A DNA stretch of 64,000 bases, taken from NCBI RefSeq assembly GCF_051603425.1, contig NZ_CP194411.1, positions 620,001-684,000 of the forward strand. The letters are read 5' to 3'. The notes under the pieces are model-generated. The model had not been told where the DNA came from, did not search any database, and was given only the letters and a program-made list of their open reading frames with translations. Each line of letters opens with the position of its first letter. The first letter of the stretch is position 1. This document shows positions 45,704 to 54,192 of this stretch, piece after piece. Origin of the DNA: Selenomonas sputigena_A. GTDB lineage: Bacteria; Bacillota; Negativicutes; Selenomonadales; Selenomonadaceae. A program made the position numbers and the translations under genes.

Positions 45704-46870
45704 TCAACATTTTTCCGTCAGCACTGAGGCCAAGTTCTCCACAACTCCATCCTGCTCCTCATCGCTCAGGCCATAGTACAATGGCAGGGTCAGCGCTTCG
45801 CGGTAATATTCCATTGCGTTCGGGCACTCCTCGGGACGATGTCCGAGCGCTTCGTAATACGGCTGCGTATGAACGGGGATATAATGAAGATTGAGTGCGA
45901 CGCCCCTTTCCGCCATCTGAGCAAACACTTCTCGCTTGCTCTTGCAGACTTTGGTAAAATCCACGCGAATGACATAGAGATGCCATGAGGGATCCGCCCC
46001 TTCCATGACATACGGTGTTTTGACAGGAAGATCTTGCAACGCCGCATCATATCGCGCGACAAGTTCCCGCCTTCGCGTTACGAACGTATCGAGACGATCC
46101 ATCTGACTGCAGCCCAGTGCAGCTTGGAGGTCTGTCATGCGATAGTTGAATCCCAGATCGATCTGCTGATAGTACCAAGGCCCATCCGGCTCATGCGTCA
46201 TATCCGCCGCATTGCGCGTAATCCCATGACTACGATAGAGCAGCAATTTCTCGTAGAGATCTTCGCGGTTCGTCAGCACCATGCCGCCCTCTCCCGTCGT
46301 GATGATCTTGACCGGGTGAAAGCTGAACACCGTCATATCCGAGAATGCGCAGCTTCCAACCTTCGTATTGAGATAGTCTGCTCCGACAGCATGAGACGCA
46401 TCTTCCGTGACGGCAAAGCCATACTCCTCAGCAAGTGCATGAATGCGCTGCATATCACAAGACTGCCCAGCAAGGTGAACAGGAATGACCATCTTCGGAA
46501 GCTTTCCTTCCGACTTTGCCTTGCGAAGCTTTTCTTCCAGGCAATCGGCACTCATATTGTACGTCTTTTCATCAATATCGACGAAATCCACATCCGAGCC
46601 GCAATAACGGGCGCAATTCGCCGAAGCCACGAAAGTGATCGGACTCGTCCACAAAACATCGTCCTTTCCCATCCCAGCAGCGAGACACGCGATATGGAGC
46701 GCCGAAGTCGCATTGCAGACTGCAACCGCATACCTCGCTCCACAATAATCCGCAACAGCACGCTCAAAACGCTCGACATCAGGCCCCTGCGTCAGAAAAT
46801 CGGAGCGCAGAACTTCTTCTACTGCCTGAATATCTGCCCCATTGATGCTCTGTTTCCCGTAATAGATCAT
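45704..46870 (-). CDS. pseC: UDP-4-amino-4,6-dideoxy-N-acetyl-beta-L-altrosamine transaminase
   Basis: 388 residues, PLP enzyme. It transfers the amino group from glutamate to the 4-keto product of PseB. MIYYGKQSINGADIQAVEEVL is the PseC start, the PLP lysine lies in FSFHPVKIITTGEGG, and the substrate loop HYIPVHTQPYY is present. It overlaps pseB by four bases. The pathway order pseB-pseC is conserved. Confidence 0.95.
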   Translation of the reverse strand: MIYYGKQSINGADIQAVEEVLRSDFLTQGPDVERFERAVADYCGARYAVAVCNATSALHIACLAAGMGKDDVLWTSPITFVASANCARYCGSDVDFVDIDEKTYNMSADCLEEKLRKAKSEGKLPKMVIPVHLAGQSCDMQRIHALAEEYGFAVTEDASHAVGADYLNTKVGSCAFSDMTVFSFHPVKIITTGEGGMVLTNREDLYEKLLLYRSHGITRNAADMTHEPDGPWYYQQIDLGFNYRMTDLQAALGCSQMDRLDTFVTRRRELVARYDAALQDLPVKTPYVMEGADPSWHLYVIRVDFTKVCKSKREVFAQMAERGVALNLHYIPVHTQPYYEALGHRPEECPNAMEYYREALTLPLYYGLSDEEQDGVVENLASVLTEKC

Positions 46871-47850
46871 GGGTTCATCTCCCTAAGTTCCTCAACGGTC
46901 AAGAAATGCGGATTTGAGCCAGAGTCATAGGAAAAATCATCGGGAACAGGATGCCCTTCTTCTCCCAGTCCATTCTTCGCATAATTGACACCAAAGATCG
47001 GCGTGGAAGGACAAATGACGAAGTGATCCAAAAACTCAAGGGTATCGTAATAGAGATCCGCCGGGCACATGACCTCATGCAGTTTCTCGCCCGGACGAAT
47101 GCCAATCACTTTTGTCGGTATGTTCGGGGCAATCGCTTCCACTAAATCCATAATCCGCATGGACGGAATCTTTGGGATAAAGATCTCCCCTCCCTGCATG
47201 CGCTCGAAATTTTTCAGTACGAAATCAACACCATCTTCAAGCCGCAGCCAAAAGCGCGTCATGCGGGGATCTGTAACCGGCAGTTCTTTCGCCCCCTGCG
47301 CAATCAACTTTTTGAAGAACGGAACGACCGAACCACGAGAGCCTACAACATTGCCATAGCGGACAACAGCAAAACGCGTCTTTCGATCACCGACAAGATT
47401 GTTCGCCGCCGTAAAAAGTTTGTCCGACGCCAATTTCGTTGCACCGTACAGATTGATCGGATTCGCCGCCTTGTCTGTCGAAAGCGCTATCACCCGCTTG
47501 ACCTCCGCAGCGATTGCCGCATGGATGACATTCTGCGCTCCATCGATGTTCGTCTTGATGCACTCCATCGGATTGTACTCTGCCGCCGGAACCTGTTTGA
47601 GTGCAGCGGCATGCACAACATAATCAACCTTATACATCGCCTGCTTCAAGCGATCCCCATCACGCACATCTCCGATAAAATAACGCATGCAAGGCGCATT
47701 AAACACCTGCTGCATCTCAAACTGCTTAAGTTCATCGCGAGAAAATACAATAACCTTCTTGGGAGAAAAACGACTCAGCAGAATTTCTATAAACTTCTTG
47801 CCAAAGGATCCGGTTCCACCGGTGACGAGGATACTTTTCCCGTTAAACAA
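46867..47850 (-). CDS. pseB: UDP-N-acetylglucosamine 4,6-dehydratase (inverting)
   Basis: 327 residues. It is the first step of pseudaminic acid synthesis. NADP motif LVTGGTGSFGKKFIEILL; the catalytic region is LSTDKAANPINLYGATKLAS with Asp-Lys and the YxxxK; HAAALKQVPAAEYNP and RYFIGDVRD are PseB hallmarks. The start is TTG 47850 with GGAG about ten bases upstream. A strong extended -10 lies 37 bases upstream, so pseB heads the long operon. Confidence 0.95.
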   Translation of the reverse strand: MFNGKSILVTGGTGSFGKKFIEILLSRFSPKKVIVFSRDELKQFEMQQVFNAPCMRYFIGDVRDGDRLKQAMYKVDYVVHAAALKQVPAAEYNPMECIKTNIDGAQNVIHAAIAAEVKRVIALSTDKAANPINLYGATKLASDKLFTAANNLVGDRKTRFAVVRYGNVVGSRGSVVPFFKKLIAQGAKELPVTDPRMTRFWLRLEDGVDFVLKNFERMQGGEIFIPKIPSMRIMDLVEAIAPNIPTKVIGIRPGEKLHEVMCPADLYYDTLEFLDHFVICPSTPIFGVNYAKNGLGEEGHPVPDDFSYDSGSNPHFLTVEELREMNP

Positions 47851-47887
47851 TCTAAATCAGCTCCCATCGGCATATAAACCTTCTATC

Positions 47888-47897
47888 ATTATACCAT
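47888..47897 (-). promoter_or_regulatory. Extended -10 promoter of the pse operon
   Basis: Minus-strand TG-N-TATAAT (-10 hexamer at 47888-47893) with no good -35 hexamer. It is the same motif as the one before the AAA/DUF4143 gene. It is the only clear promoter found ahead of about 27 genes down to 22.4 kb. Confidence 0.65.
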
Positions 47898-47940
47898 GAA
47901 TGGCAAGACGGGAGAAGCGGTTCCCTCCCCCCCTATGAAA

Positions 47941-49155
47941 CTATACTTTTTCCCGCTCCTCGATCATGCCTGCTGCAAGGGACAGGCCCATGAGCAGACA
48001 ATATTCCGTCAAGATGGAGAGCTGGTTGATGTTCGTATCCGTCAGCCCTTCAAAATGCGTGCCGGCAAAAATCAAAATGCCCATAAGCGCACAGGAAAAC
48101 GCCGTCCTGCTATGCTCAATCCGGTACCGCTGCAGAAGCCGCCAAAGGATATAGCCGTGCAGAAAGAAAAAGGCCAGGATGCCCACAATACCGCCCTCCG
48201 AAAGATGCTTCAGGATATTATTGTGCGGATGGCCATGGCCTGTATCGGGATCGCCCTCCACCACGGGGACTTCTTTCGCCTCGGCGGGAATATATGTCGT
48301 GTTGTAATACCAGCCGTACTCATCAAGGCCGACGCCGAGCAAGGGATGATCACGCCAAATCTCAACAGCAGCATTCCACATATAGACGCGCTCCACATTG
48401 ACGGAGGCCTTGGGATCTGCGATGGTCGAAAAGCGCTGGCTGTAGGTCGGCGAAGCAAGGAGCCCTATGCCAACACAAACGACACCCACAAGAATCCCTG
48501 CAAGAATCTGTCGGCGGCAGCGCTGCTCCAGAAGGAGGTACACAGCCACGACACCGGCAAAAGCCAGCCACGCCCCTCGCGTCTGCGTCAGAACAAGAAT
48601 CGCAAGGGAAAACATCGTCATGAAAAGCAGCAGCTTTCGCTCAATCGGGCGAAAATACATTTTCTGGGAAAAGAAAAACATCGCCGGAACAGCCATCAAC
48701 ATGTGGCTGCCAAGAAACGTTGCCGAATGAACGCGCCCATGAGGATGAAAACCCCATGGATGCGTAAGCAGTTGCCAAACGGCCGCACAATCATTGATGA
48801 AAATAGAAGCCGCCAAAGCCAGGACGATGAAACGCACCTGTTCTTTCCTCCGCACGTATAGAAGCGCGAAAAAAAGCGGCAGAAATCGGTAGGAAGCCCC
48901 CACCAATGCCTTGAGCGAGAAGAGGATTTCCCTCGAGCCAAGACAGCATGCCGCCCAGGCGCCCAGGTAGACGAGGACGGCAACGGCCATGCCCTTGTCA
49001 ACGGCAGGCAGGCTGCGCGTCCAGACAGCCTGCACGAGCATCAGCAGAAGACCGATCACGATCATCGTCACCGTGCCCCCTGTCGACACGTTCGCCGTCA
49101 AGGCCAGCGCGACCAGGATGCGAAACATCCATTTTTCATATACATCTGCTTTCAT
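47941..49155 (-). CDS. O-antigen ligase family protein (WaaL/Wzy_C)
   Basis: 404 residues with about ten membrane helices. It attaches lipid-linked O-polysaccharide to lipid A-core in the periplasm. The conserved large periplasmic loop includes GHGHPHNNILKHLSEGGIVG, with the functional His of the family; TRGAWLAFAGVVAVY holds the conserved Arg. Start ATG 49155 follows an AAGGAG eleven bases upstream. It is the last gene of the LPS core run, just after a GT4. Together with the flippase this predicts an O-antigen-like surface polymer. Confidence 0.88.
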   Translation of the reverse strand: MKADVYEKWMFRILVALALTANVSTGGTVTMIVIGLLLMLVQAVWTRSLPAVDKGMAVAVLVYLGAWAACCLGSREILFSLKALVGASYRFLPLFFALLYVRRKEQVRFIVLALAASIFINDCAAVWQLLTHPWGFHPHGRVHSATFLGSHMLMAVPAMFFFSQKMYFRPIERKLLLFMTMFSLAILVLTQTRGAWLAFAGVVAVYLLLEQRCRRQILAGILVGVVCVGIGLLASPTYSQRFSTIADPKASVNVERVYMWNAAVEIWRDHPLLGVGLDEYGWYYNTTYIPAEAKEVPVVEGDPDTGHGHPHNNILKHLSEGGIVGILAFFFLHGYILWRLLQRYRIEHSRTAFSCALMGILIFAGTHFEGLTDTNINQLSILTEYCLLMGLSLAAGMIEEREKV

Positions 49156-49184
49156 CCCGACTCTTTCTCCTTTTGCCCCCGCCC

Positions 49185-50351
49185 TCAATCTTCCATCCCT
49201 GCAAGCAGGAAGTCCTTGCCGCACGGTTCCTTGCTCTGTATGATGTCCGCCAGCTTGTCGCTGACGACGGAATAGGCGCACATGCGCTCCACCAATTCTC
49301 TGGAGGCATCTCCCATCCGCCTGCGGGCTGCATCGTCGCCGAGAAGCTGCAGCGCTTTTTCCGCAAAAGCCGCCGCGTCCTCTGTCGGAACGCGGTACCC
49401 GGTCCTGCCGTCAAAGATGAGATCATTGCATCCCCCGATATCGGAGACAACAGCCGGCAGGCCGCTTGCCATCGCCTCGAGAAGGGAGGTCGGCAGAGCC
49501 TCGTGGCGTGAGGGAAATACATAGACATCCCCCATTTGATAATACGGCAGCGGCCAATCCACTTCGCCAAGAATCCGTGCACTGCCATTGGTTTCCTTTG
49601 CCATTTCGTGCAGTCGGCGCATGAGTTCATGCTTGCCGCCGCCGACGACAAGAAGGCGTGCTCCTGCATCCGCCGCATGCACCATCGGCCAAAGCTTCAG
49701 CAAGGTGTCGACGCCCTTGTCACGCACAATGCGCGCACAAAAGACGAGCACGCGCGCATCCGGCGAAATGCCTTGCTCTTCACGCAGACGCTTCTTTTCC
49801 TCGACGGCCGGCACGACATAGCGCTCTGTATCGATGCCATGCGCCAGAACGGAAATCTTTTCGGGAGCAATCCCGCCGCGCTGGATATAGCCGTCACGAA
49901 TTTCATGTGTCGTTGCAATATAATTCGTACAGGTTGAAAAAACACGGCTGCGCCAATTTTTCCCCGCATCAAAGATCTCGGCCTTTCCCGTCAAGGCGAG
50001 CGTCACCGGAAAACCGCGTGCATGAGCGAAGCGAATCGCCCACACGGCAAATTTCGGCGTGCCGATGATGTAAAAGGCGTCCACGGTTTTATGCGTCGTC
50101 ATGAGGCGCACAAGAAGCTCCGTGCCGCGCGAGGGTTCGTGCAGACGCACGAGATCGATGCCGTCCATAGCTTCGCGCGACTTCGTATAAAAATGACGCT
50201 TCCGCGTAAAAATGGTAACCGTATGTCCTCTCTTGATCAATTCTTTCGCATGGTTTTCCGCATGGAACTCGGCTCCGCTCTTCGTCGGCAGCCCATCTTT
50301 GGAAAACTTCTCGCCGACGGCAAAATCCTTGACCAGAAGTGCGATATGCAT
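49185..50351 (-). CDS. Glycosyltransferase family 4, LPS core
   Basis: 388 residues. It begins MHIALLVKDFAVGEKFSKDG; the donor half has VLVFCARIVRDKGVDTLLKL, LLVVGGGKHELMRRL and FPSRHEALPTSLLEAMASGLP with EX7E. It is translated just after waaF and upstream of waaL, so it most likely extends the inner core. Donor unknown. Confidence 0.89.
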   Translation of the reverse strand: MHIALLVKDFAVGEKFSKDGLPTKSGAEFHAENHAKELIKRGHTVTIFTRKRHFYTKSREAMDGIDLVRLHEPSRGTELLVRLMTTHKTVDAFYIIGTPKFAVWAIRFAHARGFPVTLALTGKAEIFDAGKNWRSRVFSTCTNYIATTHEIRDGYIQRGGIAPEKISVLAHGIDTERYVVPAVEEKKRLREEQGISPDARVLVFCARIVRDKGVDTLLKLWPMVHAADAGARLLVVGGGKHELMRRLHEMAKETNGSARILGEVDWPLPYYQMGDVYVFPSRHEALPTSLLEAMASGLPAVVSDIGGCNDLIFDGRTGYRVPTEDAAAFAEKALQLLGDDAARRRMGDASRELVERMCAYSVVSDKLADIIQSKEPCGKDFLLAGMED

Positions 50352-50431
50352 CTTTCCGCCCGCCTTTCCCTATCCCCAACAAGGCTTTCCACTTGCCTGT
50401 TTCCTGCTTTTGCAACGCCGTTTCACGCCCT

Positions 50432-51496
50432 TCATCCTCCCAGCATTTCAATGCATGCCTCCAGCACCTCCTGGGGCCGCACGTTCCATAGGCAGGACGG
50501 CTGCGGCCAGGAGGGGCAGCCTTCGGCCGGATAGCTGCAGGGACAGCACGGCTCCTTGGCTGTAAATACGCGCACGTTTTCGCTGATCGGATGCCAGCGG
50601 TCGGGGCTGGTGCAGCCGTAGACCGTGACCAGCGGCGTTCCCGTCGTCGCGGCGATATGCGTCGCGCCCGTATCGACGGTGAGGAAAAGGTCCGCCGCCT
50701 GGATCAGCGCCGCAAGGTCGCGAAGCCCCGTATCGCCGCAGAAGTTCTCCGCCGTTTTTTTCGTCTTCATCCCTGCGATGACTTCCGCCGCGTATTCCCT
50801 GTCGCCCGGTGCGCCAACGACGAAGAAAGCCGCATCGTATTTCCTCTCGAGCCCTTCGACCACTTCGGCGAAGTATTCCTGCGGCCACGTCTTGAGCGGA
50901 AACGTTCCCTTGACGCAAAGGGCGATTCGCTTTTCCGCCTGCGGCAGCCGAGCCAGAAGCTGCGCCGCCTTTGCCTCATGCTCCGGCCGGATTCGTGAAA
51001 ACACCGGTTTCTCAAGCCCCTCATCGGGCAGCCCCGTGACGCCGCGCACGATCGCCTGGTACGTCTTGACCTGCAACGTCTTTTCCAAATCGTGTGTGAT
51101 GGGAACGGTCTTTGTATAAAGCCATGTGACGCGGCTCGGTTTCGCATCGAAGACGCGGCTCGGGCCGACGCGCACGGGAATGCCCGCCAGAAAAGCCACG
51201 AGAGCAGGCCTCAGCTTCCTGTCGAAGGAAATGGAGAGGTCAAAGCGACGCGCCTTGATTTCCCGCACCATGCCCAGCATCTTGCCCAGGGAGTTCTGCT
51301 TCGCTTTGTAGCCGAAAACGAGCACCTCGTCGATGACGGGATTATCCTCCACCGCCTCGCGCACAACAGGCTTGACGAGCATCGTGATGCGTGCATCGGG
51401 ATACGCCTTTTTCAAAAGCGCGACGGCGCCCGTCGTCAGAACGACATCGCCGAGATTGACAAGCGCGTTGACGAGGATGTTCTTATACGGCTTCAT
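50432..51496 (-). CDS. waaF: Heptosyltransferase family 9 (WaaF type)
   Basis: 355 residues. It adds heptose from ADP-heptose to the LPS core. NILVNALVNLGDVVLTTGAV at the N-terminus and LTVDTGATHIAATTGTPLVT at the ADP-heptose site are characteristic of GT9. Start ATG 51496 follows GGAGG; both the ribosome binding site and the start lie inside one copy of the 24-bp direct repeat that bounds the ATPase/DUF4276 cassette. In the likely ancestral order its start overlapped the stop of the VirK/YbjX gene. Assignment to heptosyltransferase I or II is tentative. Confidence 0.9.
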   Translation of the reverse strand: MKPYKNILVNALVNLGDVVLTTGAVALLKKAYPDARITMLVKPVVREAVEDNPVIDEVLVFGYKAKQNSLGKMLGMVREIKARRFDLSISFDRKLRPALVAFLAGIPVRVGPSRVFDAKPSRVTWLYTKTVPITHDLEKTLQVKTYQAIVRGVTGLPDEGLEKPVFSRIRPEHEAKAAQLLARLPQAEKRIALCVKGTFPLKTWPQEYFAEVVEGLERKYDAAFFVVGAPGDREYAAEVIAGMKTKKTAENFCGDTGLRDLAALIQAADLFLTVDTGATHIAATTGTPLVTVYGCTSPDRWHPISENVRVFTAKEPCCPCSYPAEGCPSWPQPSCLWNVRPQEVLEACIEMLGG

Positions 51497-51511
51497 TTCA
51501 ATATGCTCCTC
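51488..51511. repeat. 24-bp direct repeat, left copy
   Basis: Identical to 53282-53305. On the minus strand this copy supplies the ribosome binding site and ATG of waaF. It is the downstream boundary of the ATPase/DUF4276 insertion. Confidence 0.9.
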
Positions 51512-51551
51512 CCGAACATCGCCCAATATGCGACGAAAAAATCCCACAAGT

Positions 51552-52172
51552 CTAAAGCGTCTCCAGACGGGCAAGCCATGCGTCAAAGTGGCGACATTTC
51601 TCCCGCAGCAGTGGAAGGCCAATATCCTTCGCGATATTGTAGCCGTCGAGAACCTTATCATATGCCGGATAGATGGCCTGAATACGTTTGGAAGGAGACG
51701 TATTGGGATTATTGTTGATATGTTCCGGCGTGGGGAACTGTTCTTCGATCCTGCGCAGTGCACGGAGCTTCCGTTCACTCAAATCGCAATACGAAAACGC
51801 CTCAGTTTTTGAAAACAGCAACGCCTCATATTCGTGCAGCAGCAGATTGGGATAGAAGCGCTCTTCTCCCATATCCACCCGCATATGCTCTTCCTCATGG
51901 GAAACTCTTTGATAGACATCGTTTTGCAGCGCTGTCCGATATCCCGGGGTATCGGACGGGAGTCCATAATAGTCCAGCATCGTTGTGACAAACGCGCCTC
52001 TATCATTTCGACAAAGGCTGCATATATCCCTCCGGATGCGGCTGTATTTCGAAACGCCATAGCACGGGATTGCGGCAAGGATTATTTGCTTTTCCGCAAA
52101 AACAGGCAGCAGCAATTCATTGATGAATTTTTCTTCGGACGGACCTTCGCAATAAATATGGATGCGTACCAT
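51552..52172 (-). CDS. DUF4276 family protein (TOPRIM-like), cassette partner
   Basis: 206 residues. It begins VRIHIYCEGPSEEKFINELL, with the Glu-containing first strand of the DUF4276/RloB-like TOPRIM fold, then TTMLDYYGLP with the Asp that would bind metal, and NLLLHEYEALLFSK. It follows the AAA ATPase gene by one base. Such pairs occur as candidate phage-defence modules in which the ATPase senses and the TOPRIM partner cleaves nucleic acid. The role is inferred, not shown. Confidence 0.85.
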   Translation of the reverse strand: MVRIHIYCEGPSEEKFINELLLPVFAEKQIILAAIPCYGVSKYSRIRRDICSLCRNDRGAFVTTMLDYYGLPSDTPGYRTALQNDVYQRVSHEEEHMRVDMGEERFYPNLLLHEYEALLFSKTEAFSYCDLSERKLRALRRIEEQFPTPEHINNNPNTSPSKRIQAIYPAYDKVLDGYNIAKDIGLPLLREKCRHFDAWLARLETL

Positions 52173-52173
52173 A

Positions 52174-53259
52174 TCAAGGACGCCCCCCGAGGATATTGCG
52201 TTTCCACAAATCGCCCAATGTATAATCCTCCGCCAGCCAATCTTTCAGCTTCTCACTGTCCAGCCTGCGAAAGACAGAGGCCGTATCCTCATATTCGGCG
52301 ACAATGACATCCTCTGCCTGAAATTCATTCAGCAGTTCCACCGACTGTGTGGAAACAATGATCTGTTTTTCAAGAGAAGCTTTTTTTATCAAAGAAGCCA
52401 GCAGTTGAACGGCATAGGGGTGCAGGCCCAGTTCAGGCTCATCGAGCAAAATGGTTTCCGGCTGAAGTTCCTTCGGCTGAAGGAACAAAACAGCCAGACA
52501 GATGAACCGCAGCGTACCATCCGACAGCTGTGACGCCCGGAAAGGAATATCGCTTCCTTTCGCCCGCCATTCCAAGGCGATTGTATCCGGCTGCAACGGA
52601 TTGGCCCGCAGGATAAAATCCTCAAAATACGGCGCCGCCATCTGCACGGTCCGCACAATGCGGTGATAAGCGGATGCGGCCGTCTGCTGCAGGCGATAGA
52701 GAAATGCCGCCAAGTTTCTCGCATCAACGGCAAGCTCGATATTATCATTGATTCCATGCATCTGCTTGACGAGCGCCGTATCGCTCGTATCATGAAAATG
52801 ATAGACGCGCCACCTCTGTTTTTCCAAAAGCGGCTTCACATACGAATCGATGCCCGTATGTGTTCCCTCTTGCCAGGCGGATTCCATATTGCCCCCGCCT
52901 ATGGGGGACCAGCCTCTCATATTCTCAAAAAAGCGTTCCGCTGCAATCATCAGGCGATTATCCAGCGTAGGCTCAAGGATAAAGCCATACCCATGATTTC
53001 CGAAATAGAAATTCGCCTCCATTTGCTCCGTTCGCTTCCTGCCCCAATGCAGGAAGGCGTCAGGGCCGCCCTTTTGGGCGATATAGCGCTGCATACGTCC
53101 CTCGATCATGGCTTGCAGCAGGGAAAACAACGAAATGAGATTTGTCTTGCCCGAACCGTTGCTTCCAATCAAGATATTGATCCTGCCGAATTCCATCTCA
53201 CTTTTTCGGATGGACTTGAATCCATGGATCTCAAGGTGCGTCAGCTGCTGCCCGTTCAT
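52174..53259 (-). CDS. ABC/SMC-like AAA ATPase of the inserted cassette
   Basis: 361 residues. The N-terminus HLEIHGFKSIRKSEMEFG leads into Walker A LIGSNGSGKTN. The ABC signature is SQLSDGTLRFICL (about 244-256), Walker B TILLDEPELGLHPYA (269-283), and the switch segment IIVSTQSVELL has Gln where His is common. It fits the AAA_15/AAA_21 OLD- or RecF-like group that pairs with TOPRIM effectors. The codon use and base content look similar to neighbours. It begins 22 bases past the right-hand copy of the 24-bp repeat, so the cassette was inserted with this gene first. Confidence 0.92.
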   Translation of the reverse strand: MNGQQLTHLEIHGFKSIRKSEMEFGRINILIGSNGSGKTNLISLFSLLQAMIEGRMQRYIAQKGGPDAFLHWGRKRTEQMEANFYFGNHGYGFILEPTLDNRLMIAAERFFENMRGWSPIGGGNMESAWQEGTHTGIDSYVKPLLEKQRWRVYHFHDTSDTALVKQMHGINDNIELAVDARNLAAFLYRLQQTAASAYHRIVRTVQMAAPYFEDFILRANPLQPDTIALEWRAKGSDIPFRASQLSDGTLRFICLAVLFLQPKELQPETILLDEPELGLHPYAVQLLASLIKKASLEKQIIVSTQSVELLNEFQAEDVIVAEYEDTASVFRRLDSEKLKDWLAEDYTLGDLWKRNILGGRP

Positions 53260-53281
53260 GGCTCCCCTCCTCTCGTCGCTG

Positions 53282-53305
53282 CGGCTTCATTTCAATATGC
53301 TCCTC
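53282..53305. repeat. 24-bp direct repeat, right copy
   Basis: Identical to 51488-51511, 1,794 bp away start to start. On the minus strand it encodes the last codons and stop of the VirK/YbjX gene and still contains an unused copy of the waaF start. It is the upstream boundary of the cassette. Confidence 0.9.
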
Positions 53306-54192
53306 ATCTTTCCCTCGATCTGTGCGTCGACATCGTCCTGGAAGGCGAAGCGCTTGCGGTAGACGGCGCGCTTTCTTGTCGGGACTTCTTCCATCGTCTT
53401 GCGCGTTTCCCTAAGCGGCAGCTCATAGAATCGCGCATCTTCCGTGACATGGCCGCCGGCCTCTTCCCAGAAAGCGCCGAAATCGGTCTTGAGTTTGCGG
53501 TCGCGGCGCATGTGGTTGTTCGCATAATAGCCTGCGTTCGATACGGCATAGATATGCTTGAGCCCCATGGAGCGTGCCACAGCCTGCATCATGTATAGGA
53601 TGAGATTCTTCGTGCGGTAGCGGTGGGCGCGCTTCGTCGTTTCCTTGACGATCTCTTTGGCGTTTTTCATATTCGGGCCCTGCATCGCGCCGAGGAAAAG
53701 CGACGGTTCGCCCTTCTTGTCGCGCGCCAGCCAGAACATGATCTGATAAAGCTCCGAGGTTCCGAGCATCATGCGCAGGCTCAGCAGGCCTTCCTTGCGC
53801 TGTCCCGGGCCGAAGGTCAGCTCGGCGAACCAATCGCTGTCCGGCTCAGTCTCGCGCCAAATCTCATAATGCGCGTCCAGGCAGCCCAGGCGCACGGCCC
53901 ACTCCGCCGGAAAAAGCTCGAAGAGCAGGCTGAAGTGGCTGCGGATGAGCTGCGCGCGCTCCGCCGTCGTCGAGCCTGCATAGAAAAAGGCGCGCGTCAT
54001 CTGCTCGATGGGGAAGGGATTTCGCACGAGGATCTTTTTCCGTTCCTCGTCCGCCTCGAACCAGTCGTACAGTCCCTCAAGCGCCCCATGGTGCACGACG
54101 CCGCGCCCCAAAAAGACGACGAGCCGACGTGCCTCACGCCAGTTTCCCGTATCGTATATGCGCCGCCCCAGGCGGATGAGCTGCCTCACCAT
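53287..54192 (-). CDS. VirK/YbjX family protein (DUF535)
   Basis: 301 residues. The family links to LPS modification, peptide resistance and virulence factor export in enterobacteria, with unclear biochemistry. Typical segments are EQMTRAFFYAGSTTAERAQL, RKEGLLSLRMMLGTSELYQI, FLGAMQGPNMKNAKEIVKE, and the basic C-terminal RKRAVYRKRFAFQDDVDAQI. The stop codon lies in the 24-bp repeat. Starts with a seven-base overlap with the WaaE-like gene. Its place in the core cluster supports an LPS-related role. Confidence 0.9.
   Translation of the reverse strand: MVRQLIRLGRRIYDTGNWREARRLVVFLGRGVVHHGALEGLYDWFEADEERKKILVRNPFPIEQMTRAFFYAGSTTAERAQLIRSHFSLLFELFPAEWAVRLGCLDAHYEIWRETEPDSDWFAELTFGPGQRKEGLLSLRMMLGTSELYQIMFWLARDKKGEPSLFLGAMQGPNMKNAKEIVKETTKRAHRYRTKNLILYMMQAVARSMGLKHIYAVSNAGYYANNHMRRDRKLKTDFGAFWEEAGGHVTEDARFYELPLRETRKTMEEVPTRKRAVYRKRFAFQDDVDAQIEGKMRSILK

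Noticed and set aside
47888..47920. TTGCCA as -35 box of the pse promoter
   Set aside because: It lies only seven bases from the TATAAT, too close; the extended -10 explains the promoter better.
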